Source: Skermanella sp. TT6 (GTDB lineage Bacteria; Pseudomonadota; Alphaproteobacteria; Azospirillales; Azospirillaceae). Taken from it: a stretch of 64,000 bases of DNA. The position numbers and the translations under genes were made by a program. How positions within the stretch are numbered: the stretch's first letter is position 1; the number at the start of each line of letters is the position of its first letter. The notes beneath the pieces are model-generated. The model was not told the DNA's origin. It searched no databases and saw only the letters and a list, made by a program, of their open reading frames with translations. Where the stretch lies: positions 303,501 to 367,500 of the forward strand of contig NZ_CP067420.1 of assembly GCF_016653635.2 (NCBI RefSeq), read 5' to 3'. Of this stretch, positions 16,633 to 25,598 are shown piece after piece.

Positions 16633-17469
16633 CTAATTCAATTCGGTCCGCACTTCCCACAGTTCCGGGAAGAACGTCATGTCGAGGGCGCGGCGGAGAT
16701 AGCCGACGCCGGCGGTGCCGCCGGTGCCGCGCTTGAAGCCGATGATCCGCTTGACCGTGGTCATGTGCCGGAACCGCCATTGCTGGAACCAGTCCTCCAG
16801 GTCGACCAGTTCCTCGCCCAGCTGGTAGAGGTCCCAATGCCGCCGGGTGTCGCGGTAGATCTCCAGCCAGGCCGACAGCACGGTGGGATCGCTGCGGTGG
16901 GGGGTGGAGAGGTCCCGGTCCAGGACCTCCCGGGATATGGCAAAGCCGCGCCGGGCCAGCAGGCGGACGGTGGCGTCGTACAGGCTGGGGCCTTCCAGGG
17001 CCGCCTTGAGGCCGGCATGAAGGTCCTCGCGGTGGCGATGGGGCGCCAGCATCGAGGCGCGCTTGTTGCCCAGCAGGAATTCCATCATGCGGTACTGGTG
17101 CGACTGGAAACCCGAGGACTGGCCGAGCCGGTCTCGGAACTTCAGGTAGTCGGCCGGGGTCAGGGTGGACAGGATGTCCCAGGACTGGATCAGCTGGCTC
17201 TGGATCCGCGAGACCCGCGCGAGGTTCTTGAAGGCCGGCTGGAGGTCGTCGCGCTCCAGCCCGGCGATGGTGGCCCGAAGCTCGTGGATCGCCAGCTTCA
17301 GCCATAGCTCGGTCGCCTGGTGGATGACGATGAACAGCATCTCGTCATGCTCTTCGGACACCGGCTGCTGGCAGGCCAGCAGCGGATCGAGCCTGAGATA
17401 GTCGCCGTAGCTCATGGCGCCGCTGAAATCGGTGTGGGCGCCCGATTCCCCGTGGTCGAGGTCTTCCAT
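16633..17469 (-). CDS. kynA: tryptophan 2,3-dioxygenase
   Basis: The start ATG at 17469 has a GGAGAG ribosome-binding site. The 278-residue length fits bacterial TDO. Landmarks include [37 protein letters not shown] with the distal active-site His, [14 protein letters not shown], and [20 protein letters not shown] near the C-terminus, with the heme-ligand His in RFRHMTTV. It oxidises L-tryptophan to N-formylkynurenine using heme and O2 in the cytosol. It is the second gene of a kynU-kynA operon, 23 bp after kynU. Confidence 0.97.
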   Translation of the reverse strand: MEDLDHGESGAHTDFSGAMSYGDYLRLDPLLACQQPVSEEHDEMLFIVIHQATELWLKLAIHELRATIAGLERDDLQPAFKNLARVSRIQSQLIQSWDILSTLTPADYLKFRDRLGQSSGFQSHQYRMMEFLLGNKRASMLAPHRHREDLHAGLKAALEGPSLYDATVRLLARRGFAISREVLDRDLSTPHRSDPTVLSAWLEIYRDTRRHWDLYQLGEELVDLEDWFQQWRFRHMTTVKRIIGFKRGTGGTAGVGYLRRALDMTFFPELWEVRTELN

Positions 17470-17492
17470 GAGGATCTCTCCTTGCCTTCGAT

Positions 17493-18734
17493 TCAGGTGA
17501 CCGCGGCGCGGCGGTGGAATTCCGGGTGGTCCCATTCGCCGCTCTCCATCACGGCGCGCAGATGCTCGACCGCCCGCCAGACGTCGGCATAGCCGACATA
17601 GAGCGGCGCGAAGCCGAAACGCAGGATGTCGGGTGCCCGGAAGTCGCCGATCACGCCGCGTCGGATCAGGGCCTGCACGATGGCGTAGCCCTGCGCGTGG
17701 GCGAAGCAGACCTGGCTGCCGCGCCCCGCGGGATCGGCCGGGGAGGCGAGGCGGAAGCCGTGGGCGCCGCAGCGGGCGGAAACCAGGTCGGCGAACAGGG
17801 TGCCGAGCGCCATGGACTTGGCGCGGAGCGCCGCCATGTCCGCCTCCAGCATCAGGTCCACCCCGACCTCCAGTGCCGCCAGGCTGATCACCGGCGGCGT
17901 GCCGACCAGCATCCGGTCCAGGCCGTCGGCGGGGCGGTAGTTCCCGTCGAAGGCGAAGGGGGCGGCGTGGCCCATCCAGCCCGACAGCGGCGGGGTCAGG
18001 GTGTCGTGGTGGCGGGCGGCGGCGAACAGGAAGGACGGCGCGCCGGGGCCGCCGTTCAGGTACTTGTAGCCGCAGCCGACCGCGAAATCGGCGTCGCAGC
18101 CGTCGAGGTCGACCGGCACGGCGCCGGCGCTGTGGGCGAGGTCCCACAATGTCAGAGCGCCGGCGGCCCGCGCCCGCCGGGTCACCTCGGCCATGTCGTG
18201 GATCCGGCCGCTGCGATAGTTCACGTGGGTCAGGGAAACCAGCGCCACGTCACCGTCGATCGCGTCCGCCAGCCCGTCAGGACCGGCCAGCCGCAGCTCG
18301 TGCCCCTGGCCGAGAAGGTCGACCAAGCCCTGCGCGATATAGAGGTCGGTCGGGAAATTGTCGGGTTCCGACAGGATGACCCGGCGGTCGGGACGGAGCC
18401 GCAGGGCCGCCGCCATCAGCTTGAACAGGTTGACCGAGGTCGAATCGGCGACCCTGACCTCGCCGGGGGCGGCGCCTACCAGCCGCGCGATCTTGTCGCC
18501 GACGCGCCGGGGCAGGTCGATCCAGTGATGGGCGGTCCAGCTGCCGATCAGGTCGCGGCCCCATTCGGCCTCGACCACCGAGGCGACCCGCGCCGCCGTC
18601 GCCCGGGGAAGCGCCCCCAGCGAGTTGCCGTCCAGATAGATGACGCCGTCGGGCAGGGCGAAGCGGTCGCGGAACCGGGCCAGCGGGTCGGCGGCGTCCA
18701 GGGCCCGGCAGGCGGCGACATCCATCTCCGGCAT
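17493..18734 (-). CDS. kynU: kynureninase
   Basis: I choose ATG 18734 ([13 protein letters not shown]) because a purine-rich site precedes it; an in-frame upstream start at 18782 adds 16 residues. The 413-residue PLP enzyme shows [13 protein letters not shown] at the N-terminus, [31 protein letters not shown] (PLP-contacting Asp and His) and the PLP-lysine region [19 protein letters not shown]. It hydrolyses kynurenine to anthranilate and alanine. With kynA it makes most of the tryptophan-to-anthranilate route; the formamidase kynB is not in the window. Confidence 0.96.
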   Translation of the reverse strand: MPEMDVAACRALDAADPLARFRDRFALPDGVIYLDGNSLGALPRATAARVASVVEAEWGRDLIGSWTAHHWIDLPRRVGDKIARLVGAAPGEVRVADSTSVNLFKLMAAALRLRPDRRVILSEPDNFPTDLYIAQGLVDLLGQGHELRLAGPDGLADAIDGDVALVSLTHVNYRSGRIHDMAEVTRRARAAGALTLWDLAHSAGAVPVDLDGCDADFAVGCGYKYLNGGPGAPSFLFAAARHHDTLTPPLSGWMGHAAPFAFDGNYRPADGLDRMLVGTPPVISLAALEVGVDLMLEADMAALRAKSMALGTLFADLVSARCGAHGFRLASPADPAGRGSQVCFAHAQGYAIVQALIRRGVIGDFRAPDILRFGFAPLYVGYADVWRAVEHLRAVMESGEWDHPEFHRRAAVT

Positions 18735-18901
18735 CGGCTTGCTTCCCTTCCGTCGTTTCCAGGCGTTGACGGCACACTGCACGATCCCGAAGGCGGAAAC
18801 CAGGGGGGCGACCTAGCGACGCAGAAAGATGCTTTGAATGTACATGTTATCTGCCGAGGGCTAGGATCGGAACAGACCCAAGACCGGAGCCGGAGAAAGC
18901 C

Positions 18902-19294
18902 ATGAGGTTCGACAGCATCACCGAAGAGACCATCGTCACCCTGGTGCACCGCTTCTACGAGCGTATCCGCGACGACGCGGAACTCGGCCCGGTGTTCGAG
19001 CGGGTCGTGGACGGCCATTGGGACCGGCACCTGGGGACGATGGTCCGGTTCTGGTCCTCGGTCATGCTGAAGACCGGGACCTACCACGGCAGCCCGATGC
19101 AGGCCCACATGCGCATCCCCGGCATGGAGGCGGGCCTGTTCGCCCGGTGGCTGTCCCTGTTCGAGGAGACCGCCGCCGAGCTGTTCGAGCCGCCCCAGGC
19201 CGAGCGCTTCCTGGAGCGGGCGAGGCGCATCGCGGAGAGCCTGCAACTGGGCCTGTTCTTCCGGCCGGGCGCCGCGGCGGCCCTTTCCGCCTGA
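18902..19294 (+). CDS. group III truncated hemoglobin
   Basis: This 130-residue protein matches group III truncated hemoglobins. It has the N-terminal VTLVHRFYERIRDD (B10 Tyr), FERVVDGHWDRHLGTMVRFWSSVML, and TYHGSPMQAHMRIPGM with the proximal F8 His. FARWLSLFEETAAELF follows. The length is right for the 2-on-2 globin fold. These proteins bind O2, NO or other ligands and are thought to work in redox or NO defence, though the group III role is poorly known. It stands alone, divergent from kynU, whose product pathway starts with a heme dioxygenase. Confidence 0.92.
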   Translation: MRFDSITEETIVTLVHRFYERIRDDAELGPVFERVVDGHWDRHLGTMVRFWSSVMLKTGTYHGSPMQAHMRIPGMEAGLFARWLSLFEETAAELFEPPQAERFLERARRIAESLQLGLFFRPGAAAALSA

Positions 19295-19351
19295 AGGCCC
19301 GGTTTCGTCAGATTGCCGTCAGGCGGGGCGCCTAGGGTCTCCTTCGTCGAT

Positions 19352-19444
19352 CAACGGCGCGGACCGTCCCGGTCCGCCGTCAACGGCGCGGACCGTCCCG
19401 GTCCGCCGTCAACGGCGCGGACCGTCCCGGTCCGCCGTCAACGG
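19352..19444. repeat. 29-bp tandem repeat, 3.2 copies, each able to form a hairpin
   Basis: Three perfect 29-bp copies (19352-19380, 19381-19409, 19410-19438) and a 6-bp partial copy stand directly before the ribosome-binding site of the PepSY gene. Each unit starts CAACGGC and contains the inverted repeat GCGGACCG-TCC-CGGTCCGC, so an mRNA leader reading through them could form three identical stem-loops. There are no variable spacers, so this is not CRISPR. It could be a protein-binding array or a leader that tunes mRNA stability. Confidence 0.93.
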
Positions 19445-19458
19445 AAGGAGACAGCGTC

Positions 19459-19743
19459 ATGAAGAAGCCCGTCCTGCTTGGTACCGTATCGCTCACCCTG
19501 GCCCTGCTCGCCGGTTCCGCGCTGGCCGGTCCGACCTGCACCAGGGAGTCCCGGGACAAGTGGATTCCCGAAGCGGACATGAAGCAGAAGATCGCCGAGA
19601 TGGGTTACCGGGACATCCGGACCTTCAAGACCACCAGCGGCAACTGCTACGAGATCTATGGCTACGACAAGGACGGCCGCAAGGCCGAGGTCTATTTCGA
19701 TCCGGTCGACGCCAGGATCGTCAAGGCGGAGGTCGACGACTGA
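19459..19743 (+). CDS. PepSY domain periplasmic protein
   Basis: ATG 19459 follows AAGGAG. The 94-residue product has a clear signal peptide (KKPVLLGTVSLTLALLAG, cleavage after ALA). The rest is a short PepSY_2-like unit: DKWIPEADMKQKIAEMGY, then TTSGNCYEIYGYDKDG and AEVYFDPVDARIVKAE. Two Cys (about residues 27 and 57) could form a disulfide. Such proteins often sit with a cytochrome b and a two-component pair, as here, and are thought to be periplasmic partners. Its TGA overlaps the ATG of the next gene. Confidence 0.85.
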   Translation: MKKPVLLGTVSLTLALLAGSALAGPTCTRESRDKWIPEADMKQKIAEMGYRDIRTFKTTSGNCYEIYGYDKDGRKAEVYFDPVDARIVKAEVDD

Positions 19744-20315
19744 TGACGGGAACGGGCATCGGCGGCGGCATGGCCGGCGGAACGGCCGGCGGCACCCGCC
19801 ACGGGTCGGTCATGGTCTGGGATCCGGTCGTCCGCCTCTTCCACTGGGTGGTCGTGGCGGGATGCGTCGCCAACCTCTTCATCGTCGAGGACGGCGGGCA
19901 AGCCCATGAGATCATCGGCTACGCGGTCGCGGCGGTCCTGGCCGTCCGGATCGCGTGGGGATTCGTCGGGACGCGCTACGCCCGCTTTTCCGACTTCGTG
20001 CCGACGCCGGCCCGGTTGGTCCGGTACGTCTCGCTCCTGCTCCGTAGGCGCGAACCCCGGCGGTTCGGCCACAATCCGGCCGCCGCGGTCATGATGATCA
20101 CGCTGATGGTGCTGCTCGCGGCCGTCAGCGTCACCGGCTGGATGGCGACGCTCGACGCTTTCTGGGGCGTCGAGTGGGTCGAGGAGCTTCACGAGGGCAC
20201 GGCGGACGCGATATTCTGGCTGGCCCTGATCCATGCCTCGGCGGCGATCTATGAAAGCGTGCGGCATCGGGAGAACCTGATCGGGGCGATGGTCACCGGC
20301 CGGAAACGGGTCTGA
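19743..20315 (+). CDS. cytochrome b561 family membrane protein
   Basis: The ATG overlaps the stop of the PepSY gene (TGATG), which implies translational coupling. After a Gly-rich start (about residues 1-20) the 190-residue protein has four membrane helices. Candidate heme-b ligands are the His residues in VRLFHWVVV, AHEIIGYAVA, VEELHEGTADA and WLALIHASAA. This is the di-heme four-helix b561 / Ni-Fe hydrogenase b-type fold. It probably shuttles electrons between the quinone pool and a periplasmic acceptor, perhaps with the PepSY protein. The two-component genes follow at once, so the pair may sense or control this redox module. Confidence 0.88.
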   Translation: MTGTGIGGGMAGGTAGGTRHGSVMVWDPVVRLFHWVVVAGCVANLFIVEDGGQAHEIIGYAVAAVLAVRIAWGFVGTRYARFSDFVPTPARLVRYVSLLLRRREPRRFGHNPAAAVMMITLMVLLAAVSVTGWMATLDAFWGVEWVEELHEGTADAIFWLALIHASAAIYESVRHRENLIGAMVTGRKRV

Positions 20316-20323
20316 GTGTCGGC

Positions 20324-21004
20324 ATGAGGCTGCTGCTCGTCGAGGACAACGAAAGGCTCGCCGGCCTGATGGCCGGCGGGCTCGCCCGCGCCGGATTCGC
20401 GGTGGACGCCTTCGGGTCCCTGGAGGAGGCGGATGCCGCCGTCGCCGCCGCGGACTACGACCTGATCCTGCTCGACCTGGGACTGCCGGACGGGGACGGG
20501 CTGGCCTGGCTGAAGGCTTTCCGGAGCCGCAGCCGGAGCATCCCGGTGCTGGTCGCGACGGCGCGGGGCGGCCTGGGCGACCGGGTGTCGGGGCTGGACA
20601 CCGGAGCGGACGACTATCTGGTCAAGCCGTTCGAGATGGACGAACTGCTGGCTCGCTGCCGGGCGCTGCTGCGCCGTCCCGGCTCCTGCCTGGCCACGGT
20701 CCTGACGGCGGGCAACGTGGCCTTCGATACCGTGTCGCGCAGGATCAGCGTCGGCGGACGGGCGATCGACGCGCCGCGCCGGGAACTCGACCTGATGGAG
20801 ATCCTGCTGCGCCGTGTCGGGCAGGTGGTGACGCGCCCGGTCCTGGAGGAAAGCCTCTACGGATTCAACGACGAGGTGACGCCGAACGCGCTGGAGGCCC
20901 ACGTCTCGCGGCTGCGGCGGCGGCTTGCCGAGGCCGGGGCGGACGCCGTGATCCATACCGTGCGGGGGGTGGGTTACCTGCTTCGGACCGCGGAGGCGGC
21001 GTGA
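20324..21004 (+). CDS. OmpR/PhoB-family response regulator
   Basis: The 226-residue protein has a receiver domain (about 1-115) with acidic VEDNERLA, phospho-acceptor ILLDLGLPDGDG, switch Thr in VLVATARGG and Lys in DDYLVKPFE. A C-terminal winged helix follows (about 125-220; RRELDLMEILLRR, NALEAHVSRLRRRL, IHTVRGVGYLL). It should bind DNA as a dimer after phosphorylation by the kinase encoded next. Its stop overlaps the kinase start by 4 bp. The 29-bp tandem repeats upstream are a possible target, which would make the operon autoregulated. Confidence 0.95.
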   Translation: MRLLLVEDNERLAGLMAGGLARAGFAVDAFGSLEEADAAVAAADYDLILLDLGLPDGDGLAWLKAFRSRSRSIPVLVATARGGLGDRVSGLDTGADDYLVKPFEMDELLARCRALLRRPGSCLATVLTAGNVAFDTVSRRISVGGRAIDAPRRELDLMEILLRRVGQVVTRPVLEESLYGFNDEVTPNALEAHVSRLRRRLAEAGADAVIHTVRGVGYLLRTAEAA

Positions 21005-22389
21005 TCCGCCGGACCGGCCCCGAGGCGCGGCGGCAGCGGCGATCGGTGGCGCACCTGATCACCGTACGCCTGGTCCTGGTCGCGAGCCTCGTCATGGCTG
21101 CCCAGGTGGTCCTTGTCGCCTTCCATTACGGGCTGGACGGCAGCCAGCTCGGGGTGCGGGCCGCCGCGAGCGAGGCAGAGCGGCTTGCCGCCCATGTCGC
21201 GGCGGGCGCCGACGGCCGCCCGGCGCTCGACCTGCCGGAGGAGCATGCCGAACGCTACCGGCGCCATCCCGGCGCCTACGGGTTCCGCATCGTCGATGGC
21301 CGGGGCAACGTCATCGCCGGCATGAACGGCGGCCTGTTCACGGTTCCGCTGCCGGATCCCGCCGCCGCGCCCGATCTTTTCTGGCGCATCGTTCCCGACG
21401 GCCGGGGCGAGGTCCGCATCCTGGCGCAGCGCTTCGACGCGATCGAAATCGGTTTGCTGGTCTGCGTCGCGATCGCCGCCGATCCGGACCATATCGCCTG
21501 GGGCGTGCTGGCGCACGAGGTGATGGACCATGTGGCGATCCCGATGGTGCCGCTGGCCCTGCTGCTGCTGGCCGTCAACGTGTTCGCGGTCCGGCGAACC
21601 CTGCTGCCGCTGGATCGGGCCGCCGGGCAGGCCAGGAAGCTCGACGTGCGGCGCGGCGGCCTTCGCCTGGATGCGGGCGAGGATCTGCCGCGGGAGGTGC
21701 ACGCGCTGGTCAGCGCGGTCAACGCGGCCTTGGGGAGGGCCGACGAGGTCCTTCGCTTCCAGCGCGACTTCACCGCCAACGTGGCCCATGAACTGCGAAC
21801 GCCGCTTGCCGTCCTTCTCCTGGAGCTGGACGGGATCGGGGGAGCGGCCGCGGCGGCGGCCAAGCGGGACGTGCAGGCGATGTCCCGGCTGGTCGACCAA
21901 CTCCTGCGGGTGGCCCAGCTGGAAGGGCTGGCCGCCGAACCGCCCGCCTCGGTCGATCTGGCCGAGGTCGGGCGCGAGACGGTCCGGCGCCTGGCCCCGC
22001 TGGCGGTCGACCAGGGCAGGGAACTGGAGTTCCAGGACGACGGCGGCGCCGCCGTCGCGGGGCATCGCGATGCTATCGCGGGTGCGCTGCGGAACCTGGT
22101 GGAGAATGCCCTCCGGGCGACGCCGCGCGGAACCGCCGTCACCGTGGTCGCCGGCCCGGGGGCGGTGATCGAGGTCCGCGACCGGGGGCCGGGTATCGAG
22201 CCGGCCCTGCGCGACGATCTGTTCGACCGCTTCACGCAAGGCGACAGGCGGACCCGCGGCGGCGCCGGCCTGGGTTTGGCGATCGTGGCCAAGGCGATGG
22301 AGATCCATGCCGGCGGCGTCACGGTCGCTGGGCGGGCCGGCGGCGGAAGCTGCGTCAGGCTGCTCTTTCCGGAGCCCCCGCCGCCCTGA
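21001..22389 (+). CDS. membrane sensor histidine kinase
   Basis: This 462-residue partner kinase has a first membrane helix (about 20-45), a periplasmic domain of some 130 residues, a second helix (about 178-198, PLALLLLAVNVFAV) and a HAMP-like linker. The H-box is FTANVAHELRTPLAVL, the N-box LVENALRATPRG, and the G-boxes VRDRGPGIEP and GAGLGLAIVAKAM. It resembles QseC/PmrB-like kinases. It overlaps the regulator gene by 4 bp. Its last 35 bp overlap the convergent heme A synthase gene. The signal is unknown, but the context suggests redox or periplasmic stress. Confidence 0.94.
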   Translation: MIRRTGPEARRQRRSVAHLITVRLVLVASLVMAAQVVLVAFHYGLDGSQLGVRAAASEAERLAAHVAAGADGRPALDLPEEHAERYRRHPGAYGFRIVDGRGNVIAGMNGGLFTVPLPDPAAAPDLFWRIVPDGRGEVRILAQRFDAIEIGLLVCVAIAADPDHIAWGVLAHEVMDHVAIPMVPLALLLLAVNVFAVRRTLLPLDRAAGQARKLDVRRGGLRLDAGEDLPREVHALVSAVNAALGRADEVLRFQRDFTANVAHELRTPLAVLLLELDGIGGAAAAAAKRDVQAMSRLVDQLLRVAQLEGLAAEPPASVDLAEVGRETVRRLAPLAVDQGRELEFQDDGGAAVAGHRDAIAGALRNLVENALRATPRGTAVTVVAGPGAVIEVRDRGPGIEPALRDDLFDRFTQGDRRTRGGAGLGLAIVAKAMEIHAGGVTVAGRAGGGSCVRLLFPEPPPP

Positions 22390-23458
22390 CTTCGTAGCGG
22401 AACCAGACCAGCAGGCCGATCAGGGTCAGGGCGCCGGCCTGGTGGATCGCGGCGACCGGGATCGCGACGACGGTCAGCAGGGTGGCGATGCCGAGAGCGA
22501 TCTGGAGCAGCATCATCGCGCCGGCGGCATAGGCCAGCCTGTGGCCGCGCGGGCCCAGGTCGGCCCGGACCGCGCGCCAGGACAGGGCCAGCACCACGAC
22601 GCCGGTGACGATGGCGAGCCAGCGGTGGGTGAACTGGACCGCCGCGTGGTTCTCCACCAGGTTCAGCGGAGCCGGGTCGAGGAACCACATGTCGGACGGC
22701 ACGAGCTGCCCGCCCATCAGCGGGAAGGTGTTGTAGATCATCCCGGCGTCCAGCCCGGCGACGAAGGCGCCCCAGGCGACCGTGACCGCGACGAAGCCCA
22801 GGGCCAGTTCGGCATGGCGCCTGAGGGACGGCGCCGCGGCGCTGCGGCCGGACCGCGGCTTCGGGTCGAGCAGACCCAGGGCCACCCACAGCATCAGCGC
22901 GAAGATCAGGAAGGCGAGCCCGAGATGGAGCGCCAGGCGGTAGTGGCTGACCGACGGCCGGTCGACCAGGCCGCTGACCACCATGAACCAGCCGATCCCG
23001 CCCTGCAGGCCGCCCAGCACGAAAAGCCCGACCAGCTTGGGCATCAGGCCCTTGGGGATGCGCTTCGTCGCCCAGAACCACAGGAAGGGCAGCAGGAAGG
23101 CGAAGCCGATCAGCTGGCCCCACAGGCGGTGGAACCATTCCCAGAAGAAGATCAGCTTGAACTCGTCCAGCGACATGCCGGCATTCACGTAACGGTATTC
23201 CGGCGTCGCCCGGTACAGGTCGAACACGCGGTTCCACTCGCCTTCCGACAGCGGCGGCAGCATGCCGATCAGCGGTTTCCACTCGACCATGGACAGGCCC
23301 GACTCGGTCAGCCGGGTGATGGCGCCGATCACCGCCATGGCGAACACCATGCCGCAGCAGAACAGCAGCCAGACCGCGATGGCCCGGGCGTGCCGGGCTT
23401 CCGCGGGCACCGCCGCGGCGGGCGCCGCATGCCGGGGCGCCGGATATGTTAGGGACAA
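22355..23458 (-). CDS. ctaA: heme A synthase (COX15/CtaA)
   Basis: The 367-residue protein has eight membrane helices and the COX15-type pattern of alphaproteobacteria. Four conserved His lie in FHRLWGQLIGF, LHLGLAFLIF, THRWLAIVTG and AIHQAGALTLIG. The first segment reads VIGAITRLTESGLSMVEW, a family signature. It oxidises the C8 methyl of heme O to heme A for aa3-type cytochrome oxidase, in the inner membrane. It is transcribed alone and ends inside the sensor-kinase gene by a 35-bp convergent overlap. Confidence 0.96.
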   Translation of the reverse strand: MSLTYPAPRHAAPAAAVPAEARHARAIAVWLLFCCGMVFAMAVIGAITRLTESGLSMVEWKPLIGMLPPLSEGEWNRVFDLYRATPEYRYVNAGMSLDEFKLIFFWEWFHRLWGQLIGFAFLLPFLWFWATKRIPKGLMPKLVGLFVLGGLQGGIGWFMVVSGLVDRPSVSHYRLALHLGLAFLIFALMLWVALGLLDPKPRSGRSAAAPSLRRHAELALGFVAVTVAWGAFVAGLDAGMIYNTFPLMGGQLVPSDMWFLDPAPLNLVENHAAVQFTHRWLAIVTGVVVLALSWRAVRADLGPRGHRLAYAAGAMMLLQIALGIATLLTVVAIPVAAIHQAGALTLIGLLVWFRYEVRAAGAPERAA

Positions 23459-23545
23459 GGCTCCAACCCAATCTGATTATTTCAGGATGCTCCGCACCAC
23501 CGCTCTATGTGGCGCGCGGCGGCGCCGCGTCAAACATCCTGGGGA

Positions 23546-23578
23546 ATGCCGCATGCGGCCGGAAGTCGCATGCGGCAT
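23546..23578. terminator. perfect 12-bp inverted repeat, possible terminator for the CBS gene
   Basis: ATGCCGCATGCG (23546-23557) and CGCATGCGGCAT (23567-23578) form a perfect stem with a 9-nt loop. It lies just after the minus-strand CBS gene stop and before the ctaA start region. There is no T-run, so it may be a weak terminator, a 3'-end stabiliser or a protein-binding palindrome. Confidence 0.45.
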
Positions 23579-23595
23579 CCCGCAGCACCCCGTGA

Positions 23596-24048
23596 TCAGG
23601 CGCCGATCGAGTAATCCTGCCCGAAGATGAACGAATCGCGTTCCTTGATCTCCTGCTCGAGCTGGGCATGGACGGCCGCGTACAGGTCGCGGATGGAGAC
23701 GATGCCGACCACGGCCCCGTCGCGGAGGACGGGCAGGTGGCGGTAGTTGTGCTTGCGCATCAAATCGAGCGCCTCGATCGCCATGGCGTCGGGCGGCAGG
23801 GTGTCCGGGCCGGCGGTCATCACCTGGCCCAGGGCGGTGGTCTTGGGGTCGAGGTCCTGGGCCACGACGCGGGTGACCAGGTCGCGTTCGGTGAAGATCC
23901 CCTTCAGGCCGTCCCCTTCCATCACCAGCACCGCGCCGACCCGGCGTTCGGCCATCGCCTTGACCGCCGCGCCGACCATGTCATCGGGCTTGAATGAAAT
24001 GACTTCCTGTTCCCGCACCACGTCCGGGACCAATTTACGCTTCGGCAT
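23596..24048 (-). CDS. CBS-pair domain protein
   Basis: The 150-residue protein (start ATG 24048) is made almost wholly of two CBS motifs: about 12-70 (VISFKPDDMVGAAVKAMAER, KGIFTERDLVTRVVAQ) and 78-135 (VMTAGPDTLPPDAMAIEA, YRHLPVLRDGAVVGIVSIRD). CBS pairs bind adenosyl nucleotides and act as energy or redox sensors. Stand-alone pairs of this size are common in Rhodospirillales. The upstream neighbour on the same strand is a CNNM/CorC-like protein that also has CBS domains, with a 149-bp AT-rich gap between. Confidence 0.9.
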   Translation of the reverse strand: MPKRKLVPDVVREQEVISFKPDDMVGAAVKAMAERRVGAVLVMEGDGLKGIFTERDLVTRVVAQDLDPKTTALGQVMTAGPDTLPPDAMAIEALDLMRKHNYRHLPVLRDGAVVGIVSIRDLYAAVHAQLEQEIKERDSFIFGQDYSIGA

Positions 24049-24197
24049 TATCCCTATCCCTCTCCACCTGCGGACGGAACTGTCCAGGCCCGGGGCTCTC
24101 CGCCAGAACCCCGGACGGAAAGTTGCAATCGACCAGACGCAATCTTGTATAAGATTTTTCGCGTAATTGCGATTTTGGCAGGATCGTGCGTGGATGG

Positions 24198-25529
24198 TCA
24201 AGCCGAAGCGGAAGCGTCCCCGCGGTCGCGCGTCGTGTCGTCGCCGTCTCCGGAGTCGGCCGGCGGAGTGATGCGCAGCGCCGTGATCTGGTTGCGCTGG
24301 CGGCGCAGCACCTCGAAGCGGAAGCCGTAGAAGCTGAAGGTCTGGCCGACCTCCGGGATGCGCCGCGCCTCGTACAGGACCAGTCCGGCGATGGTCGAGG
24401 CCTCCTCGTCGGGCAGCCGCCACTCGAATTCGCGGTTGAGGTCGCGGATGGTCACCCAGCCGTCCACGATGTAGGTGCCGTTGGGCTGGGGCCGCACGCC
24501 GGCCACGGCGATATCGTGCTCGTCGGAGATGTCGCCGACGATCTCCTCCAGGATGTCCTCCAGGGTCACGATTCCCATCAGGGAGCCGTACTCGTCCACG
24601 ACCAGCGCGAAATGCTCCCGCCGGCGGCGGAACTCCTGGAGCTGGTCGAACAGGGTCGTGGTGTCGGGAATGAACCAGGGATCGGCGGCGATGGCGCCGA
24701 TGTCCAGCTTCTCCAGGTCGCCGCCGTTCGCCTGCACCTCGCGCAGCAGCGCCTTGGCGTGCAGGACGCCGACGATGTTGTCGGGATCGTCGCGCCACAG
24801 CGGCAGGCGGGTGAAGGGGCTCTCCAGCACCTCCTGGACGATCCGCGCCGGCGGCTGGCCGGCGTCGATCGTCACCAGGTTGCGCCGGTGGGTCATGATC
24901 TCCATCACCTCGACGTCGGCAAGGTCGAGGATCGAGCGCAGCATGGCGCGCTCGTGCCGGACCTCCTCCTCGTCGCCGGGGTCCTCGCCCCGGTGCAGCT
25001 CGATGGCGCCCCGCAGCTCGTCGATGTTGGACTGCACGCCGACATTCTCGATGCTCGAGCCGAAGGCCCGCAGCACCGCGCTGACCAGCACGTTGACCGC
25101 CGCCGTGACCGGCGAGAACACCATCACCAGGAACCGCACCGGCCGGCCGACGAACAGCGCCGTCCGCTCGGCGTGGCGCAGGGCATAGGTCTTGGGCAGC
25201 ACCTCGGAGAAGATCAGCACCATCAGCGTCATGCCGAGCGTGGCATAGGCCACGCCGGCATCGCCGACGAGCTGGATCAGGACGCTGGTCGCCAGCGACG
25301 AGGCCAGGATATTGACCGTGTTGTTGCCGAGCAGCAGCCCGCCGATCAGCTTCTCCTTGTCGTCGCGCAGCCGGTTGACGACGGAGGCGCGGCGGTCGCC
25401 CTCGTGTTCGAGCTGGTGCATCCGCGCCTTGGACGCGGCGGTCAGCGCCGTCTCGGACCCGGAGAAGAAGGCCGACATCACCAGCAGGGCGAGGATCGCT
25501 CCGACCGTGATCCAGAGCGTCAGGTCCAT
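24198..25529 (-). CDS. hemolysin-like CNNM/CorC family membrane protein
   Basis: The 443-residue protein has an N-terminal DUF21/CNNM membrane domain (about 1-190: MSAFFSGSETALTAASKAR, GGLLLGNNTVNILASSLAT), a CBS pair (about 205-330) with RLPLWRDDPDNIVGVLH and HFALVVDEYGSLMGIVTLED, and a CorC/HlyC C-terminal domain with TIRDLNREFEW. Such proteins are linked to Mg2+ or Co2+ efflux; the old hemolysin name is historical. It lies downstream of aroB on the same strand with a 69-bp gap, an arrangement common in alphaproteobacteria. Confidence 0.93.
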   Translation of the reverse strand: MDLTLWITVGAILALLVMSAFFSGSETALTAASKARMHQLEHEGDRRASVVNRLRDDKEKLIGGLLLGNNTVNILASSLATSVLIQLVGDAGVAYATLGMTLMVLIFSEVLPKTYALRHAERTALFVGRPVRFLVMVFSPVTAAVNVLVSAVLRAFGSSIENVGVQSNIDELRGAIELHRGEDPGDEEEVRHERAMLRSILDLADVEVMEIMTHRRNLVTIDAGQPPARIVQEVLESPFTRLPLWRDDPDNIVGVLHAKALLREVQANGGDLEKLDIGAIAADPWFIPDTTTLFDQLQEFRRRREHFALVVDEYGSLMGIVTLEDILEEIVGDISDEHDIAVAGVRPQPNGTYIVDGWVTIRDLNREFEWRLPDEEASTIAGLVLYEARRIPEVGQTFSFYGFRFEVLRRQRNQITALRITPPADSGDGDDTTRDRGDASASA

Positions 25530-25598
25530 GGTTTCAAAGGCCTCGGTATGGGGTGGGGGAGGGGCGTGCCGTGCCGGCCACGGGCCGGCGCGGATCGC

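Noticed and set aside
14786-17305. An 839-codon minus-strand frame across the DJ-1-fold, DUF1207 and kynA genes
   Set aside because: It crosses two well-supported plus-strand genes, a terminator and an inverted repeat, and reads kynA out of frame.
19352-19444. Possible CRISPR array
   Set aside because: The 29-bp units are directly adjacent with no spacers, number only three, and no cas gene is present.
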